Positions 51,271 through 60,392 of a stretch of DNA of 64,000 nt are shown in pieces; positions within the stretch are counted from its first letter, which is position 1; each line of letters starts with the position of its first letter. The translations under genes were made by a program, and so were the position numbers. This DNA comes from JBBRMW01 sp965246845 (GTDB lineage: Bacteria; Chloroflexota; Anaerolineae; Aggregatilineales; UBA2796): assembly GCA_965246845.1 (NCBI GenBank), contig CBDFFR010000012.1:1116001-1180000 (forward strand). Direction: 5' to 3'. The notes beneath the pieces were generated by a model that made no database searches, was not told where the DNA came from, and saw only the letters and a list, made by a program, of their open reading frames with translations.

Positions 51271-52104
51271 GTGTCGCTTTCCGGTATGCTTCTCGCGGTC
51301 GTCGGCGGGTTCATCGTCGGCGTCCTTGTCAATTTGCTTGCGGATGATTTACCTGTTCGCCGCTACCGCCGCGAAGCGCTGCGCACGCCCTTCGCTTCAC
51401 CGTCCACGATCCCGCCTGCACCGCATTTCTTTCCACGCGCGCCGCTCATCGTGTGGTCCGGGTGGGGCGCACGCCTGACAGGACTTGGGGCGTTCGCTTC
51501 TCCGCACTGGACGCGGCGGCTAACCGTCGAACTGTTTATGCCGCTGGTCTATATTTACATCGTCGCGACGTTCGGGAACGAGCCGCGCCTGCTCTTCCTG
51601 CTGCTCTATGCCGCGCTATTCACTTTGATTGCGGTAGTGGATATGGAACGGCGCTGGATTTTGACAAGTACGCTCATCGCGTTGGCCTGCATCGTCGTGG
51701 TCGAATCCATAGTGACGGGCGCGGACCGCATCCCACAGGCGCTGCGCGGCGCGCAGTATGGCTTCGTTATCGCGGTCGGCGTTTATATTCTGGGAATCGT
51801 CTTTGCGCATGGAGTGGGAATGTTGCGGCGGCGCAGGATCGGGCGCACGGTCTTCGGCTTCGGGGATGTGTGGTTGGTCGCAAGCTGCGGGTTGATCGTC
51901 GGCTGGCCGAATATCGGCTTTGCGCTTGTGCTGACGGCATTCATGGGTGCGGCGGGTGCGCTCGTGGTCATCTTCGGACCGAAGCGCGGGCGGCGGGGTG
52001 CTTTCGCGATTCCCTACGCACCGTATATTGTATTGGGGACCGCCCTGGTCCTCTATCTGCCCTGGCTGGTCGGCGTATTTTTGTCGCGGTTGTATCTGCG
52101 CTAA
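51271..52104 (+). CDS. type IV prepilin peptidase (A24)
   Basis: A 277-aa membrane aspartyl protease with about seven helices. The two catalytic Asp are Asp124 (AVVDMERRWIL) and Asp199 (FGFGDVWL, matching the FGxGD motif). The N-terminal part retains GGFIVGVLVNLLADDLP, but the zinc-cysteine motif of bifunctional PilD enzymes is absent, so methylation is unlikely. It would cleave the short leader of Flp/type IV pilins, and a pilin gene lies just downstream on the opposite strand. TATGAT at 51203 may be its -10. Confidence 0.88.
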   Translation: MSLSGMLLAVVGGFIVGVLVNLLADDLPVRRYRREALRTPFASPSTIPPAPHFFPRAPLIVWSGWGARLTGLGAFASPHWTRRLTVELFMPLVYIYIVATFGNEPRLLFLLLYAALFTLIAVVDMERRWILTSTLIALACIVVVESIVTGADRIPQALRGAQYGFVIAVGVYILGIVFAHGVGMLRRRRIGRTVFGFGDVWLVASCGLIVGWPNIGFALVLTAFMGAAGALVVIFGPKRGRRGAFAIPYAPYIVLGTALVLYLPWLVGVFLSRLYLR

Positions 52105-52142
52105 AAGATGAGCGCCCCGGCATAATTGCAGCGGAGCGCTCA
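52105..52142 (-). terminator. probable terminator of the Flp pilin gene
   Basis: TGAGCGC (52109-52115) pairs with GCGCTCA (52136-52142), and the minus strand continues with TCTTTT. The loop is long, so confidence is moderate. Confidence 0.5.
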
Positions 52143-52169
52143 CGGATGACAATTGCAAAAGATAGCAGC

Positions 52170-52316
52170 TTACAGATTGCGAATCACGTTGGAGTACAGA
52201 TTCCCGACTGCTGGACCGAGCGAAACTGCGACGACGACCACGACGACAGCAACGAGCATCAGGAGTAGTGCATACTCGACGAGTCCCTGGCCCTCCTCGG
52301 AGGGCATGTACAGCAT
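52170..52316 (-). CDS. Flp/Fap-type pilin (48 aa)
   Basis: A 48-aa protein too short for routine gene calling. It reads MLYMPSEEGQGLVEYALLL, then a run of Val/Ala, then SLGPAVGNLYSNVIRNL. The GQGLVEYALL core followed by a hydrophobic helix is the Flp pilin signature, with cleavage expected before or near the QGLVEYA segment. GGAG lies 7 nt before the ATG. It is convergent with the A24 prepilin peptidase gene, which would process it. No tad assembly genes are in the window. Confidence 0.85.
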   Translation of the reverse strand: MLYMPSEEGQGLVEYALLLMLVAVVVVVVAVSLGPAVGNLYSNVIRNL

Positions 52317-52433
52317 AGAGCGGCTCCTTTCAATAGAAATGCGAAGTATAGCCCACCATTGTACGGCACAATCCCATCACGGTCACATCACAATTTCGTC
52401 CAGATGATACAATTGACGCAGGAGCGCTGAACC

Positions 52434-52961
52434 TTGAACTGTACCAAATGCGGCACACCCTATAAGATCAACGACGCGGTGTGCATCAAATGCGGCCATG
52501 TCCTTTTCGACCCGAAAAGCAGCACGGTCGCGCTGCGTATCGACCCGAACATGGTCCGATTGCGGCGGCAGCGTACCGAAACGGGCGTCCTCTCGCCGGA
52601 ACGCACTGTTACACTTTTGATACGCGGCATTGCCGAGCGGTTCATCTTCGAGGAAGGGACCGAAATCATCCTCGGACGAACCGACCTGCTCTCAGATTCG
52701 CCGTCACACTTCGACCTGACGCGCTACGGCGGGCATGATCGCGGCGTCTCACGCAAACATGCCGTGCTGCGTTTCAAAGACGGTGTGATGCTGGTGACGG
52801 ACCTGAACAGCTCCAACGGAACCGTCTTGAACGGCACGCGCCTCCCGCCAAATGAAGCGCACGCGCTCAAAGACAACGACGAAATACGGTTAGGTACGCT
52901 GCCGCTGGTGATCCGTTACGACGAGCTGCCCGGTATGCCGACTCAAATTGTGAAGACGTAG
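52434..52961 (+). CDS. zinc-ribbon FHA-domain protein
   Basis: A 175-aa protein. Residues 3-21 form a zinc ribbon (CTKCG, CIKCG). From about 60 to 165 there is a forkhead-associated domain with the key features ILGRTD, RGVSRKHAVLRF and DLNSSNGTVLNGTRL, which bind phosphothreonine. It probably reports Ser/Thr kinase signalling; no kinase is in the window. The start is TTG at 52434 with GGAG 10 nt upstream. The 3' end overlaps the convergent propeller gene by 19 nt. Confidence 0.85.
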   Translation: MNCTKCGTPYKINDAVCIKCGHVLFDPKSSTVALRIDPNMVRLRRQRTETGVLSPERTVTLLIRGIAERFIFEEGTEIILGRTDLLSDSPSHFDLTRYGGHDRGVSRKHAVLRFKDGVMLVTDLNSSNGTVLNGTRLPPNEAHALKDNDEIRLGTLPLVIRYDELPGMPTQIVKT

Positions 52962-54037
52962 ACCACGCCTTTATCGCCACCATCGGCGAGGAAGCCACTT
53001 ACGACAAGTTGTCTACCATCCGGTGTTAAAGTGGCGGCGGTTCGCCTGAAGATGATTGGGCGCGGAAAGACGAACACATCCTGCGGGTTGTCCAGTGTAT
53101 CGAGCGCGGCCAGGCGTAGCTGTGATTTTTTGTCGGGTGTTGCGGCCAGCCATGCGATGCGCTTGCCATCCGGGAACAGAGCAAAAACATCACCGCCGCT
53201 GCTGCCGATAGCCTTTTCAGTTTTGGTCTTGATGTCGGCCTGATACAGCTTTCTATCGACGTTATCGTAGTAGATGATTGAATTTCCATCCGGGGTGGCG
53301 ACAAGCTGACGGATGTTGAAATACAGGCGGTCCGTCTCCTGTTCTTTGTGAATGGTCGTGCGCGCTCCGGTGGCGATGTCCCACACCTCGACGCCGCCAT
53401 TCGCGTTGGCTGTCACAATCTGCTTGCCGTCCTTCGTGACGATGAACACCGGATATTGATAGCTCCCGCGCTTGTAAACATCGCCCAATGTATCGGCAAT
53501 TTCGGCATAGGTTTTGAAGCGTGCGGCGAGAATGTGCGTGATCGCGCCCGTACTCACGTCGAAGAACAAGAAATTCGTCGGGTCTCCGGCTGCGACGATC
53601 AGTGTGCGACCATCGGCAGTGTATTCCGCATCGCCGCCGAAGAAGGACGGAACGTAGTAGCTCTGCCGTAATTTGCGGCTGGCAACATCCCACAACAGTA
53701 AATCCCCATTCCGGTGCAGGGTTGCGAGGGTACGTCCGTCGGGCGAGAATACCGCGTTGCTTACATAATCAGTGAAGCTGGAGAGTGCCTCACCTGCGGG
53801 CTTGAGGTCTGCGAGTGTATAAAACGCGATTGTCGGCGGTGTGTTGGGTGCTTTGTTTTCATTAATAAAGGCATCTTCATAGACAGCGAGCAGCGCGCCA
53901 TTTGGAGAGAGCAACGCTCGCGGCAATTTAAAATTCACTTCGAGGCGACGCGGTTCGGTCGTCTGCGCCTGCGCGGGACGGATGAAAGCGCTGCCAAGCG
54001 CGATCAACACGGCAAAAGTTCCAATCCAGCGAAACAT
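52943..54037 (-). CDS. secreted WD40-like beta-propeller protein
   Basis: A 364-aa exported protein. Signal MFRWIGTFAVLIALGSAFIRPAQAQ. Repeats with WD40-like ends: LLSPNGALLAVYED, VFSPDGRTLATLHRNGDLLLWDV, YTADGRTLIVAAGD, VTKDGKQIVTANANGGVEVWDI, LFPDGKRIAWLA and LTPDGRQLVVSGF, consistent with six or seven blades. AGGAG lies 9 nt before the ATG at 54037. Role unknown. Confidence 0.75.
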   Translation of the reverse strand: MFRWIGTFAVLIALGSAFIRPAQAQTTEPRRLEVNFKLPRALLSPNGALLAVYEDAFINENKAPNTPPTIAFYTLADLKPAGEALSSFTDYVSNAVFSPDGRTLATLHRNGDLLLWDVASRKLRQSYYVPSFFGGDAEYTADGRTLIVAAGDPTNFLFFDVSTGAITHILAARFKTYAEIADTLGDVYKRGSYQYPVFIVTKDGKQIVTANANGGVEVWDIATGARTTIHKEQETDRLYFNIRQLVATPDGNSIIYYDNVDRKLYQADIKTKTEKAIGSSGGDVFALFPDGKRIAWLAATPDKKSQLRLAALDTLDNPQDVFVFPRPIIFRRTAATLTPDGRQLVVSGFLADGGDKGVVYVFTI

Positions 54038-54154
54038 AACAGTTCTCCTGAGTTCCAACGCTCATTCAGGTTAGCATGGCTGCACATTATGCACCACTCG
54101 GATGAGCGCCGGACTAATGTTTTCAGTCACACGCTGCGCCGCGCAGTGCCGCGC

Positions 54155-54183
54155 TTGTTCCGTCCCCCGCACAACAGTATAAT
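54155..54183 (+). promoter_or_regulatory. promoter of rseP
   Basis: TTGTTC at 54155-54160 and a perfect TATAAT at 54178-54183 with a 17-nt spacer. The leader to the ATG at 54250 is about 60 nt. Confidence 0.65.
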
Positions 54184-54249
54184 TAAAACTCTTGTGTAAC
54201 CAATTTGAGCGGCGCGGGGCGTCCCGGACCGCTTGCGGTGTGAGGACCT

Positions 54250-55680
54250 ATGCCGGATTTTGTATTATGGATAATCGCGTTCATCGTGGTCCTCGGACCG
54301 CTCATCCTCATCCACGAGTTGGGGCATTATGTGGCCGCGCGCACGATTGGCGTGACCGTGCTGGAATTCGGAATCGGCTTCCCGCCACGCGCCGTCAAGC
54401 TATTCGAGCGCGGCGGCACGGAATTTACGCTGAACTGGCTGCCTATTGGTGGCTTCGTGCGTCCTCTCGGTGAGGATTTCGTTAAGCCGCTTGGCGAGAA
54501 CGCGACCGATACCGAACGCGCCGAATTCGAGAAGCGCATGTCCGAACGGACCACGCTTGAGCAGAAGCACATCAAAACCAAAGCCGTGATGGAAGCTGGA
54601 CCCTGGCAGCGCATTTGGTTCATGTCGGCAGGTGTCGTCTTCAACCTGATCACCGGGTTCGTCATCTTCGCGCTGATCGGCCTGACCGGGCTGCCGCGTT
54701 CGCAGGTCGAACTGCTGAGCGTCGCGACGGGTTCACCCGCGCAGCAGGCCGGGTTGCAGCGTGGCGACATCATCATGACGCTCAATGGCGTCGAGATTGA
54801 TACCACGCAGGACATCGAGGATGAGATCGGCGGGCGCGTCGCCAAGCCGATAGACCTTGTGGTATATCGCGATAACAAGCAGCTTCCGCTCACCATCACG
54901 CCTTCCGAAACGGATGCGGGCGACGCGACACCCAGCGTCTTCATTACCGAACTGGCCGCCGATTCACCCGCCTCCAAAGCGGGTATGAAATTGGGGGATC
55001 GCATCGTCAAGGTGGATGACAAGATCATCACAGGCAACGATGAACTGCTCGCCTATAACAAGGCGCATCTCGGCCAGCTCGTCACCGTTACGCTCGAACG
55101 CGACGGCAAGCAGTTCACAGTACAGTTGACGCCGCGCAAGGACCCACCCAGCGGGCAGGGTCCTATCGGCGCGACGATTGCCACCGGGCAGACCGACCCG
55201 AATTATGGTATCGCGTTGATCGACCGTGCCGAAGGCTTCCGCACTCGTCCCCTTGAATTCGGCAAGGCGATCCAGTATGGCTGGACGCGCACGACGGCTA
55301 CGCTTGGCCTCATTGCGGACCTGCCAGTACGCCTGATCAAGGGACAGTTGACCGCCGCCGAAGCGCGTCCGGCCAGCGTCGTCGCGATCTCGCAGCTTGG
55401 GGCGGCGGTCATCACGCAGTCTTTCCAGCAGCGCGTGCTGTACCCGATCCTGAACTTCGCGGGATTGCTCAGTATCTTCATCGGGATCACGCAGTTGCTG
55501 CCGATCCCCGGTCTGGATGGCGGGCGAATCCTGTTCGTCATCTTCGAGCTGCTGCGCGGCAAGCCGATCAATCAGGAACGCGAAGGGCTGATCCATCTGG
55601 TCGGGATCATGATCCTGCTCGGTCTGACGGTCGTTATTGTGGCGAACGACATCATCAACCCGATAAGCCTTGCACGTTAG
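54250..55680 (+). CDS. rseP: site-2 intramembrane metalloprotease RseP
   Basis: A 476-aa zinc protease of the M50 family. The metal site is His22-Glu23-x2-His26 (HELGH) plus Asp423 in LPIPGLDGGR. Two PDZ domains lie between (about 155-225 and 235-310, each with GxKxGD or GLQRGDII-type motifs). It cleaves membrane-bound regulators such as anti-sigma factors after a first cut outside. An ECF sigma/anti-sigma pair lies 6 kb upstream, though a direct link is only conjecture. GAGG precedes the ATG. Confidence 0.93.
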   Translation: MPDFVLWIIAFIVVLGPLILIHELGHYVAARTIGVTVLEFGIGFPPRAVKLFERGGTEFTLNWLPIGGFVRPLGEDFVKPLGENATDTERAEFEKRMSERTTLEQKHIKTKAVMEAGPWQRIWFMSAGVVFNLITGFVIFALIGLTGLPRSQVELLSVATGSPAQQAGLQRGDIIMTLNGVEIDTTQDIEDEIGGRVAKPIDLVVYRDNKQLPLTITPSETDAGDATPSVFITELAADSPASKAGMKLGDRIVKVDDKIITGNDELLAYNKAHLGQLVTVTLERDGKQFTVQLTPRKDPPSGQGPIGATIATGQTDPNYGIALIDRAEGFRTRPLEFGKAIQYGWTRTTATLGLIADLPVRLIKGQLTAAEARPASVVAISQLGAAVITQSFQQRVLYPILNFAGLLSIFIGITQLLPIPGLDGGRILFVIFELLRGKPINQEREGLIHLVGIMILLGLTVVIVANDIINPISLAR

Positions 55681-55689
55681 GAGTATGCA

Positions 55690-56619
55690 ATGTCTGGTAT
55701 TCACTCTACCTTGGAGGTGCTGCGTGATGCGGAAAAACCGCTGACAGCGGCAGCTATCCGCAGCTTGTCCGATATTACGAAGCCGGAAATGATCATCCTC
55801 GCGGCGCATTGGGAGACGATCCCCAACGAGCGCCGCCATACGCTGATCGCGCGCTTCGGCGAACTGACCGAAACCAACTTCGATTTGAATTTCAGCGCTG
55901 TCACCGAACACGCGCTGAACGACCAGGATGAAGACATCCGGCGCGAAGCAGTGGAAGCGCTCTGGTACGATGAGGAGCCGTCGCTGCTGCGCAAGCTGAT
56001 CACGCTCGCGCGCAAGGATGTCTCCGATGGCGTGCGCGAAGCCGCCGTGAGCGCGATTGGGCGCTTCATCCTGCTGGGTGAACTCGGAAAAATCGGACCC
56101 ACCCTCGCCAAAGATGCGCAAGACCTCGCGCTCGCGCTCTACAACGATGTCGATGAAACCATCGAGATTCGCCGCCGTGCGATTGAAGCGCTTGGCAACT
56201 GCACGCGGCAGGGCGTCGCCGACCTCATTCAGGAAGCCTACGACTCCGACGACTCGCGGATGCAGGCTAGTGCGTTACACGCGATGGGCAGCAGTTGCGA
56301 CCCCGATTGGGGATCGGTGATCCTCGATGAACTGCGCTCCGAAGAGCCGGAGATGCGCTACGAGGCGGCACACGCTGCCGGGGAACTCCAGCTCGAAGAG
56401 GCAATCCCCGCGCTCGCTGAATTGCTTGAGGACGAAGACCGCGAAATTCGCGAAAGCGCGGTCTGGGCGCTCGGCGAGGTCGGCGGTAGCGCGGCGCGCA
56501 CGCTCCTCGAAAACGCGCATGAGAATGCCGAACTCGCAGGCGATGAAGAGATGGTCGATGCCATTCAGGAAGCGCTCGAAAGTGCCTCATTGGTGGGCGA
56601 AGACCTGCTCATCGACTAG
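55690..56619 (+). CDS. HEAT-repeat protein
   Basis: A 309-aa protein made of roughly seven HEAT-like helical repeats (DIRREAVEALWYD, DGVREAAVSAIGRF, IRRRAIEALGNC, RMQASALHAMGSS, EMRYEAAHAAGEL, REIRESAVWALGEV). It is a likely protein-interaction scaffold. It starts 9 nt after rseP with AGGAG upstream, suggesting co-transcription. Confidence 0.8.
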   Translation: MSGIHSTLEVLRDAEKPLTAAAIRSLSDITKPEMIILAAHWETIPNERRHTLIARFGELTETNFDLNFSAVTEHALNDQDEDIRREAVEALWYDEEPSLLRKLITLARKDVSDGVREAAVSAIGRFILLGELGKIGPTLAKDAQDLALALYNDVDETIEIRRRAIEALGNCTRQGVADLIQEAYDSDDSRMQASALHAMGSSCDPDWGSVILDELRSEEPEMRYEAAHAAGELQLEEAIPALAELLEDEDREIRESAVWALGEVGGSAARTLLENAHENAELAGDEEMVDAIQEALESASLVGEDLLID

Positions 56620-56624
56620 CTCGA

Positions 56625-56655
56625 TAAGGGCGGACTCATCGGTCCGCCTCTACAC
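56625..56655. repeat. intergenic hairpin repeat, copy 3
   Basis: AAGGGCGGAC and GTCCGCC arms around CTCATCG, followed by CTCTACAC. Lies between the HEAT and TPR genes; related to the other copies. Confidence 0.6.
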
Positions 56656-56673
56656 GGCGCATAAAATGAATAT

Positions 56674-56705
56674 GCGTAAGGGCGCTTATACGAGCGCCCT
56701 TACGC
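56674..56705. repeat. perfect 13-bp hairpin before TPR gene
   Basis: GCGTAAGGGCGCT and AGCGCCCTTACGC with a 6-nt loop (56674-56686 and 56693-56705), ending 17 nt upstream of the TPR gene start. No T-tract, so it is not a typical terminator; it may modulate translation or be a repeat relic. Confidence 0.6.
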
Positions 56706-56722
56706 TGCCAGCTTGAGGGATC

Positions 56723-57304
56723 ATGAACGAACAGATGAATACCCCGGCGGATGACCACCGGTACGAACAGAAGATGCGGCAAATGGACAACGAACAGTAC
56801 ATCCGGCAGATGAAAGAGGCGGCGGCGCTGCTCGAACAGGGCGATGGCACGGCGGCGATCCCGATCCTCGAACGGCTGGCAGAGCTATACCCCGACCGCG
56901 TGGATGTGGCACTCAACCTCGGCGGCGCGTATATCCTCAGCAAGCGCTGGAAGGATGCCGTCGAACTGCTGGAAATCGGCTCACAGATGGACCCCGGCAA
57001 CGCGGCGGTCTGGTGCAACCTCGCGGCGGCCTACCTCGGAACGCTGCAAATCTCGACGCACGACAAGCAGGACCGCGCTATTGCGGCCTATCGCCGCACG
57101 CTCGAATTGAACCCGTACTATCCGAACGTACACTACAACCTCGGCCTGATCTATGAGGATCGCGGCGAATGGGAGTCAGCGCGCGAGATGTTCAAGAAGG
57201 CGATCAAGGTAAATCCGAATGACCGCGATGCGCGCGTGTTGCTCACCAAAGTCGAACGCCTGCTCGCGCAGCCGCCCGCCGGGATCGACCCGCTGGCGAA
57301 TTGA
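56723..57304 (+). CDS. tetratricopeptide repeat protein
   Basis: A 193-aa protein with about four TPR units (AAALLEQGDGTAAIPILERLAELYPD, VALNLGGAYILSKRWKDAVELLE, VHYNLGLIYEDRGEWESAREMFKKAIKVNPND). It is soluble with a charged N-terminus. It follows the rseP-HEAT pair and may bind partner proteins. GAGGG lies 6 nt before the ATG. Confidence 0.8.
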   Translation: MNEQMNTPADDHRYEQKMRQMDNEQYIRQMKEAAALLEQGDGTAAIPILERLAELYPDRVDVALNLGGAYILSKRWKDAVELLEIGSQMDPGNAAVWCNLAAAYLGTLQISTHDKQDRAIAAYRRTLELNPYYPNVHYNLGLIYEDRGEWESAREMFKKAIKVNPNDRDARVLLTKVERLLAQPPAGIDPLAN

Positions 57305-57321
57305 TGTTGCCAGGTACGGCA

Positions 57322-57388
57322 CGGGCGGGTCAAGCCCCGCCCCTACAGAAGACCGCGCTCCGGTGTAGGGTCGGGCTTGACCGACCCA
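57322..57388. repeat. intergenic hairpin repeat, copy 4
   Basis: Two hairpins: GGGCGGG...CCCGCCC (57323-57343) and GGGTCGG...CCGACCC (57368-57387) flanking a core that contains CGCGCTCCGGTGTA, the inverse of the core in copy 1. Lies between the convergent TPR and SDR genes. Confidence 0.7.
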
Positions 57389-57406
57389 TCCCTTCGACCA
57401 AACGAC

Positions 57407-58135
57407 TCAAGCGTCCGCGTTGCGCTCCGCTTCCGACACGTCCCACGCATTCAGGCGCTGCCCCGTGATCCCGCGTGCATCCTGCAGCGCCAGCCGCAAA
57501 AACGCCGGGGTCAGCCGCAACGGGTCGATCCACTGCGCTTTTAGTTCGTCGGTATAGTTGCGCTCGCTCATCGGCGTGTGCATCGGCTTCCCCGGCGTGA
57601 CGGTATTCACCGCGATATTGACGTGACGGCCTTCCAGCGCAAGCGTTTTCATCAGCCCTTCGAGGCCGTGTTTGGCCGGACAATAGGCGCTCTCGCCCTC
57701 GAAGCCTTCAATCCCGGAGCGCGACGATACATAGACGATGCTCCCGCCGCCGACCATTCCCGGCCAGACCGCCCGCGACAGCAAAAACCCCGCTTGCAGC
57801 GCCACATTGACCGCCCGCGACCAGCCCTCCAGACTTGTCTCCGTGATCGGCTTGACATCGAGGATTGCGGCGTTGTGGACGAGGACGCGCGGCGTCCCAT
57901 AAACCTGTATCGCGCTCTCAATTGCGCGGAGCGTATCCGTAGCGTCCGATAAATCGACCTGCACAGGCAGGATTTCGCCTGCTACGTTCGCTCGATTTGC
58001 GCTGAACGTCTGCACATCCATCGCGACGACGCGCATCCCGGCGTCCGCATAAGCCGTTACAATCGCCGCACCGAGTCCCTGCGCCGCGCCTGTCACAACG
58101 GCAACCGCGCCGCGCAATGCTTCGTAATCGCTCAC
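57407..58135 (-). CDS. short-chain dehydrogenase/reductase
   Basis: A 242-aa NAD(P)-dependent oxidoreductase. The cofactor motif is TGAAQGLGAAI (about 15-25), NAA at about 85-87 sits in LVHNAAILDV, and the catalytic YxxxK appears as YCPAK with the Ser in VYVSSRSG. The start overlaps the aminotransferase stop by ATGA, so it is the last gene of the minus-strand catabolic operon. Substrate unknown. Confidence 0.85.
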   Translation of the reverse strand: MSDYEALRGAVAVVTGAAQGLGAAIVTAYADAGMRVVAMDVQTFSANRANVAGEILPVQVDLSDATDTLRAIESAIQVYGTPRVLVHNAAILDVKPITETSLEGWSRAVNVALQAGFLLSRAVWPGMVGGGSIVYVSSRSGIEGFEGESAYCPAKHGLEGLMKTLALEGRHVNIAVNTVTPGKPMHTPMSERNYTDELKAQWIDPLRLTPAFLRLALQDARGITGQRLNAWDVSEAERNADA

Positions 58136-59316
58136 GCGCGCAGCCCGCCGATGAAACGCTTGAAGCGCTCCAACCCCTCCTCGAACTTCGGGGAAGGCGT
58201 CGTCATCGCGCCGCGTATGAAACCCTCGCCCGCGCCGCCGCCGATGGTCCCCGGCTGGAAGGTGAGCCGCGCTTCCTCACGCGCCTTGTTTACGAACGCC
58301 GCGCTGGTCATGCACGTGCTGCGGACGTCGATGAAAATGTAGTAGCTGCCCTGTGGCCGCGTGTAGCCGACGCCGAGAGCATCCAGCGTATCCATCCACA
58401 GGTGGCGGCGGCGGTCGTACTCCGCGAGGATCGGCGCGAACCAGTCACGCGAGGCGTTCAGCGCGGCCACCCCGCCAAGCTGCGTAACGATGGGCGCACA
58501 GATCATCAGCGCGTGGTGAAAGGGCATCATCGCCTCGATGATCTCTGGCGGCGCGACGAGAAAACCGAGCCGTAGCCCGGTCATGCCGAAACTTTTGGAG
58601 AGGCTGTTGATCGTGATCGTGCGTTCGCGCATTCCCGGCAGGCTCGCCAGACTGACGTGCCGGTTCTCATCGAAAACGTAATATTCATAGATTTCATCGG
58701 CGATTACCATCAGGTCGCGGCGCTGCGCGAGGTCCGCAATATCGCGCAGGGTCGCTTCCGGCAGGACGGTCCCGGTCGGGTTGTTCGGCGTGACGATCAC
58801 GAGCGCTTTGGTCTGCGGCGTGATCGCGGCTTCCAACTGCGCGGCGGTGATCGTGAAACCACTCTCCGGCGTGGTCGCGACCGGGATCAACTGCCCTCCC
58901 AGAATATTCGTATCGCGCGTGTATTCATCGTAATGCGGCGAAGGCGTGAGCGCGTGGTCTCCGGGGTCGAGCAGCGTCATCAACGCGACCATCAATGCTT
59001 CCTGTGCGCCACTGGTGACAATGATCTCCGTCGCGGGATCGGCTTCGATGCCGTTATCGCGATGCAACTTGTGCGCGACCGCATGCCGCAGTTCGGGCAG
59101 CCCTGCCCACGCAGTATATTGCGATTTGCGCGCGGTGATCGCGGCCTGCATCGCGTCGAAGACGAAATCCGGCGGTGCGAAATCCGGCGTGCCGCTGCCC
59201 AGATTGATCAGACCTTCAAGGTTGATCGAGGTCTGCCGTCCGAGTGAACCGCGCACCCGTTTGGCGCGGTCGGATAGATGCTTTTCGAGATCGAAGGTCT
59301 GAATAGGTGCTGCCAT
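58132..59316 (-). CDS. PLP-dependent aminotransferase (aspartate aminotransferase-like)
   Basis: A 394-aa fold-type I aminotransferase with INLGSGTPDFAPP, TSGAQEALMVALMTLLDPGD, VTPNNPTGTVLP (PLP Asn), IADEIYEYYVFDE, the Schiff-base Lys in TINSLSKSFGMTGLRLGF, and a C-terminal Arg region. The ATG at 59316 has AGGA 7 nt upstream and fits the family N-terminus (MAAPIQTFDLEKHL). It lies 8 nt after the oxidoreductase gene in the operon. Confidence 0.88.
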   Translation of the reverse strand: MAAPIQTFDLEKHLSDRAKRVRGSLGRQTSINLEGLINLGSGTPDFAPPDFVFDAMQAAITARKSQYTAWAGLPELRHAVAHKLHRDNGIEADPATEIIVTSGAQEALMVALMTLLDPGDHALTPSPHYDEYTRDTNILGGQLIPVATTPESGFTITAAQLEAAITPQTKALVIVTPNNPTGTVLPEATLRDIADLAQRRDLMVIADEIYEYYVFDENRHVSLASLPGMRERTITINSLSKSFGMTGLRLGFLVAPPEIIEAMMPFHHALMICAPIVTQLGGVAALNASRDWFAPILAEYDRRRHLWMDTLDALGVGYTRPQGSYYIFIDVRSTCMTSAAFVNKAREEARLTFQPGTIGGGAGEGFIRGAMTTPSPKFEEGLERFKRFIGGLRA

Positions 59317-59324
59317 TTGAATTC

Positions 59325-60392
59325 CTATAAAATAATCCATTCGCGCGCCGCCCACGAACGGCGTACCGCGTCCATTGCGCGTTGCGTCTGCAACCCGTCA
59401 TAAAAAGTCGCGCCGTCGTGCGTCGGACGGCCTTCGCGGATTGCGTCGGTTGCTTCCTTCACCAGGCCCGTAAATGAAACGTTCCAGATACCGCGCCCGA
59501 CGCCCGGCTTCCCGGCGTTGTCATCGTGTTCGCTCACGTCCTCGAAGTCTTCCCCCGCGCGGGCAAAGTGCAAAATTTCATCGCTGTCGTAGAGCTTGAT
59601 CGTGCCTTCGGAGCCATAAATCGCGGTGACGTTGCCGACGCCGTGCCGCGCAACCCCGCTCAGGAACACCGAGGCGATTGCACCGGAGCGCATCTCCGCG
59701 ATCCAGCTCACCTCGTCGTCGGCGGTCGCGGTCCACGCTTCGCCTGTCGTCTTGTCGGTCCGATTAGGAACCATCGTTGCGACCTGCCCGCTCACCGCGC
59801 CGACATCGCCGAGCCAGAAGCGCAGCAGGTCGAATTGGTGAGAGCCATTCGCGCCGAGCCGCCCGCCACCCATCGCGGCATCGCTCCACCAATCGCCTTT
59901 CGCACGCGAAGCCGGGTCGCCCCACGCAGCGCTGATGTTCACGATGTTGATGTGGCGCACGCTCCCAATCGCGCCCGACGCGATTAAATCTCTGACTTTG
60001 CGGCGATTCGGGTTGAAGCGCAGTTCGTGGCCGATCAGGTGGACTCGGCCTTTCGCCTGCGCCGCGTCGAGCATCGCGCGGGCTTCATCCTCGTGCATCG
60101 CCATCGGCTTTTCGCAGATAACATGCGCGCCCGCATCCAGCGCGGCCAGCGTCATCGGCGCATGGTAGACGGTCGGTGTGACGACGCAGACCAGATCGAC
60201 CGGGTGTTTATCGAGAACTTCCCGCCAGTCGCCATAGGCCGCCGGGATATTGAATTCCTTCGCGACGGCCTGCGCGTTTTCGAGGCGGTTGCTGGCAATC
60301 GCCACAAGTTCGACATCCGGCACGAGGCGCAGCGCGGGCAGGTATGCTGCCTTCGCAAAACTCGCGCCAAAAATCGCGGTGCGGATCGGCAT
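59325..60392 (-). CDS. Gfo/Idh/MocA family oxidoreductase
   Basis: A 355-aa NAD(P)-dependent enzyme acting on sugars or inositols. N-terminal Rossmann region RTAIFGASFAKAAYLPAL, the catalytic-site hallmark CEKPMA (HVICEKPMAMHEDEARAML), and LIGHELRFNPNRRKVRDLI in the second domain. The start overlaps the preceding gene stop by one base (TAATG), with GAGG 9 nt upstream. The exact substrate is not evident; the neighbouring uptake genes suggest a carbohydrate-related compound. Confidence 0.88.
   Translation of the reverse strand: MPIRTAIFGASFAKAAYLPALRLVPDVELVAIASNRLENAQAVAKEFNIPAAYGDWREVLDKHPVDLVCVVTPTVYHAPMTLAALDAGAHVICEKPMAMHEDEARAMLDAAQAKGRVHLIGHELRFNPNRRKVRDLIASGAIGSVRHINIVNISAAWGDPASRAKGDWWSDAAMGGGRLGANGSHQFDLLRFWLGDVGAVSGQVATMVPNRTDKTTGEAWTATADDEVSWIAEMRSGAIASVFLSGVARHGVGNVTAIYGSEGTIKLYDSDEILHFARAGEDFEDVSEHDDNAGKPGVGRGIWNVSFTGLVKEATDAIREGRPTHDGATFYDGLQTQRAMDAVRRSWAAREWIIL

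Noticed and set aside
54964..56121. Minus-strand 385-codon open frame
   Set aside because: Spans the antisense of rseP and the HEAT gene, with no domain.
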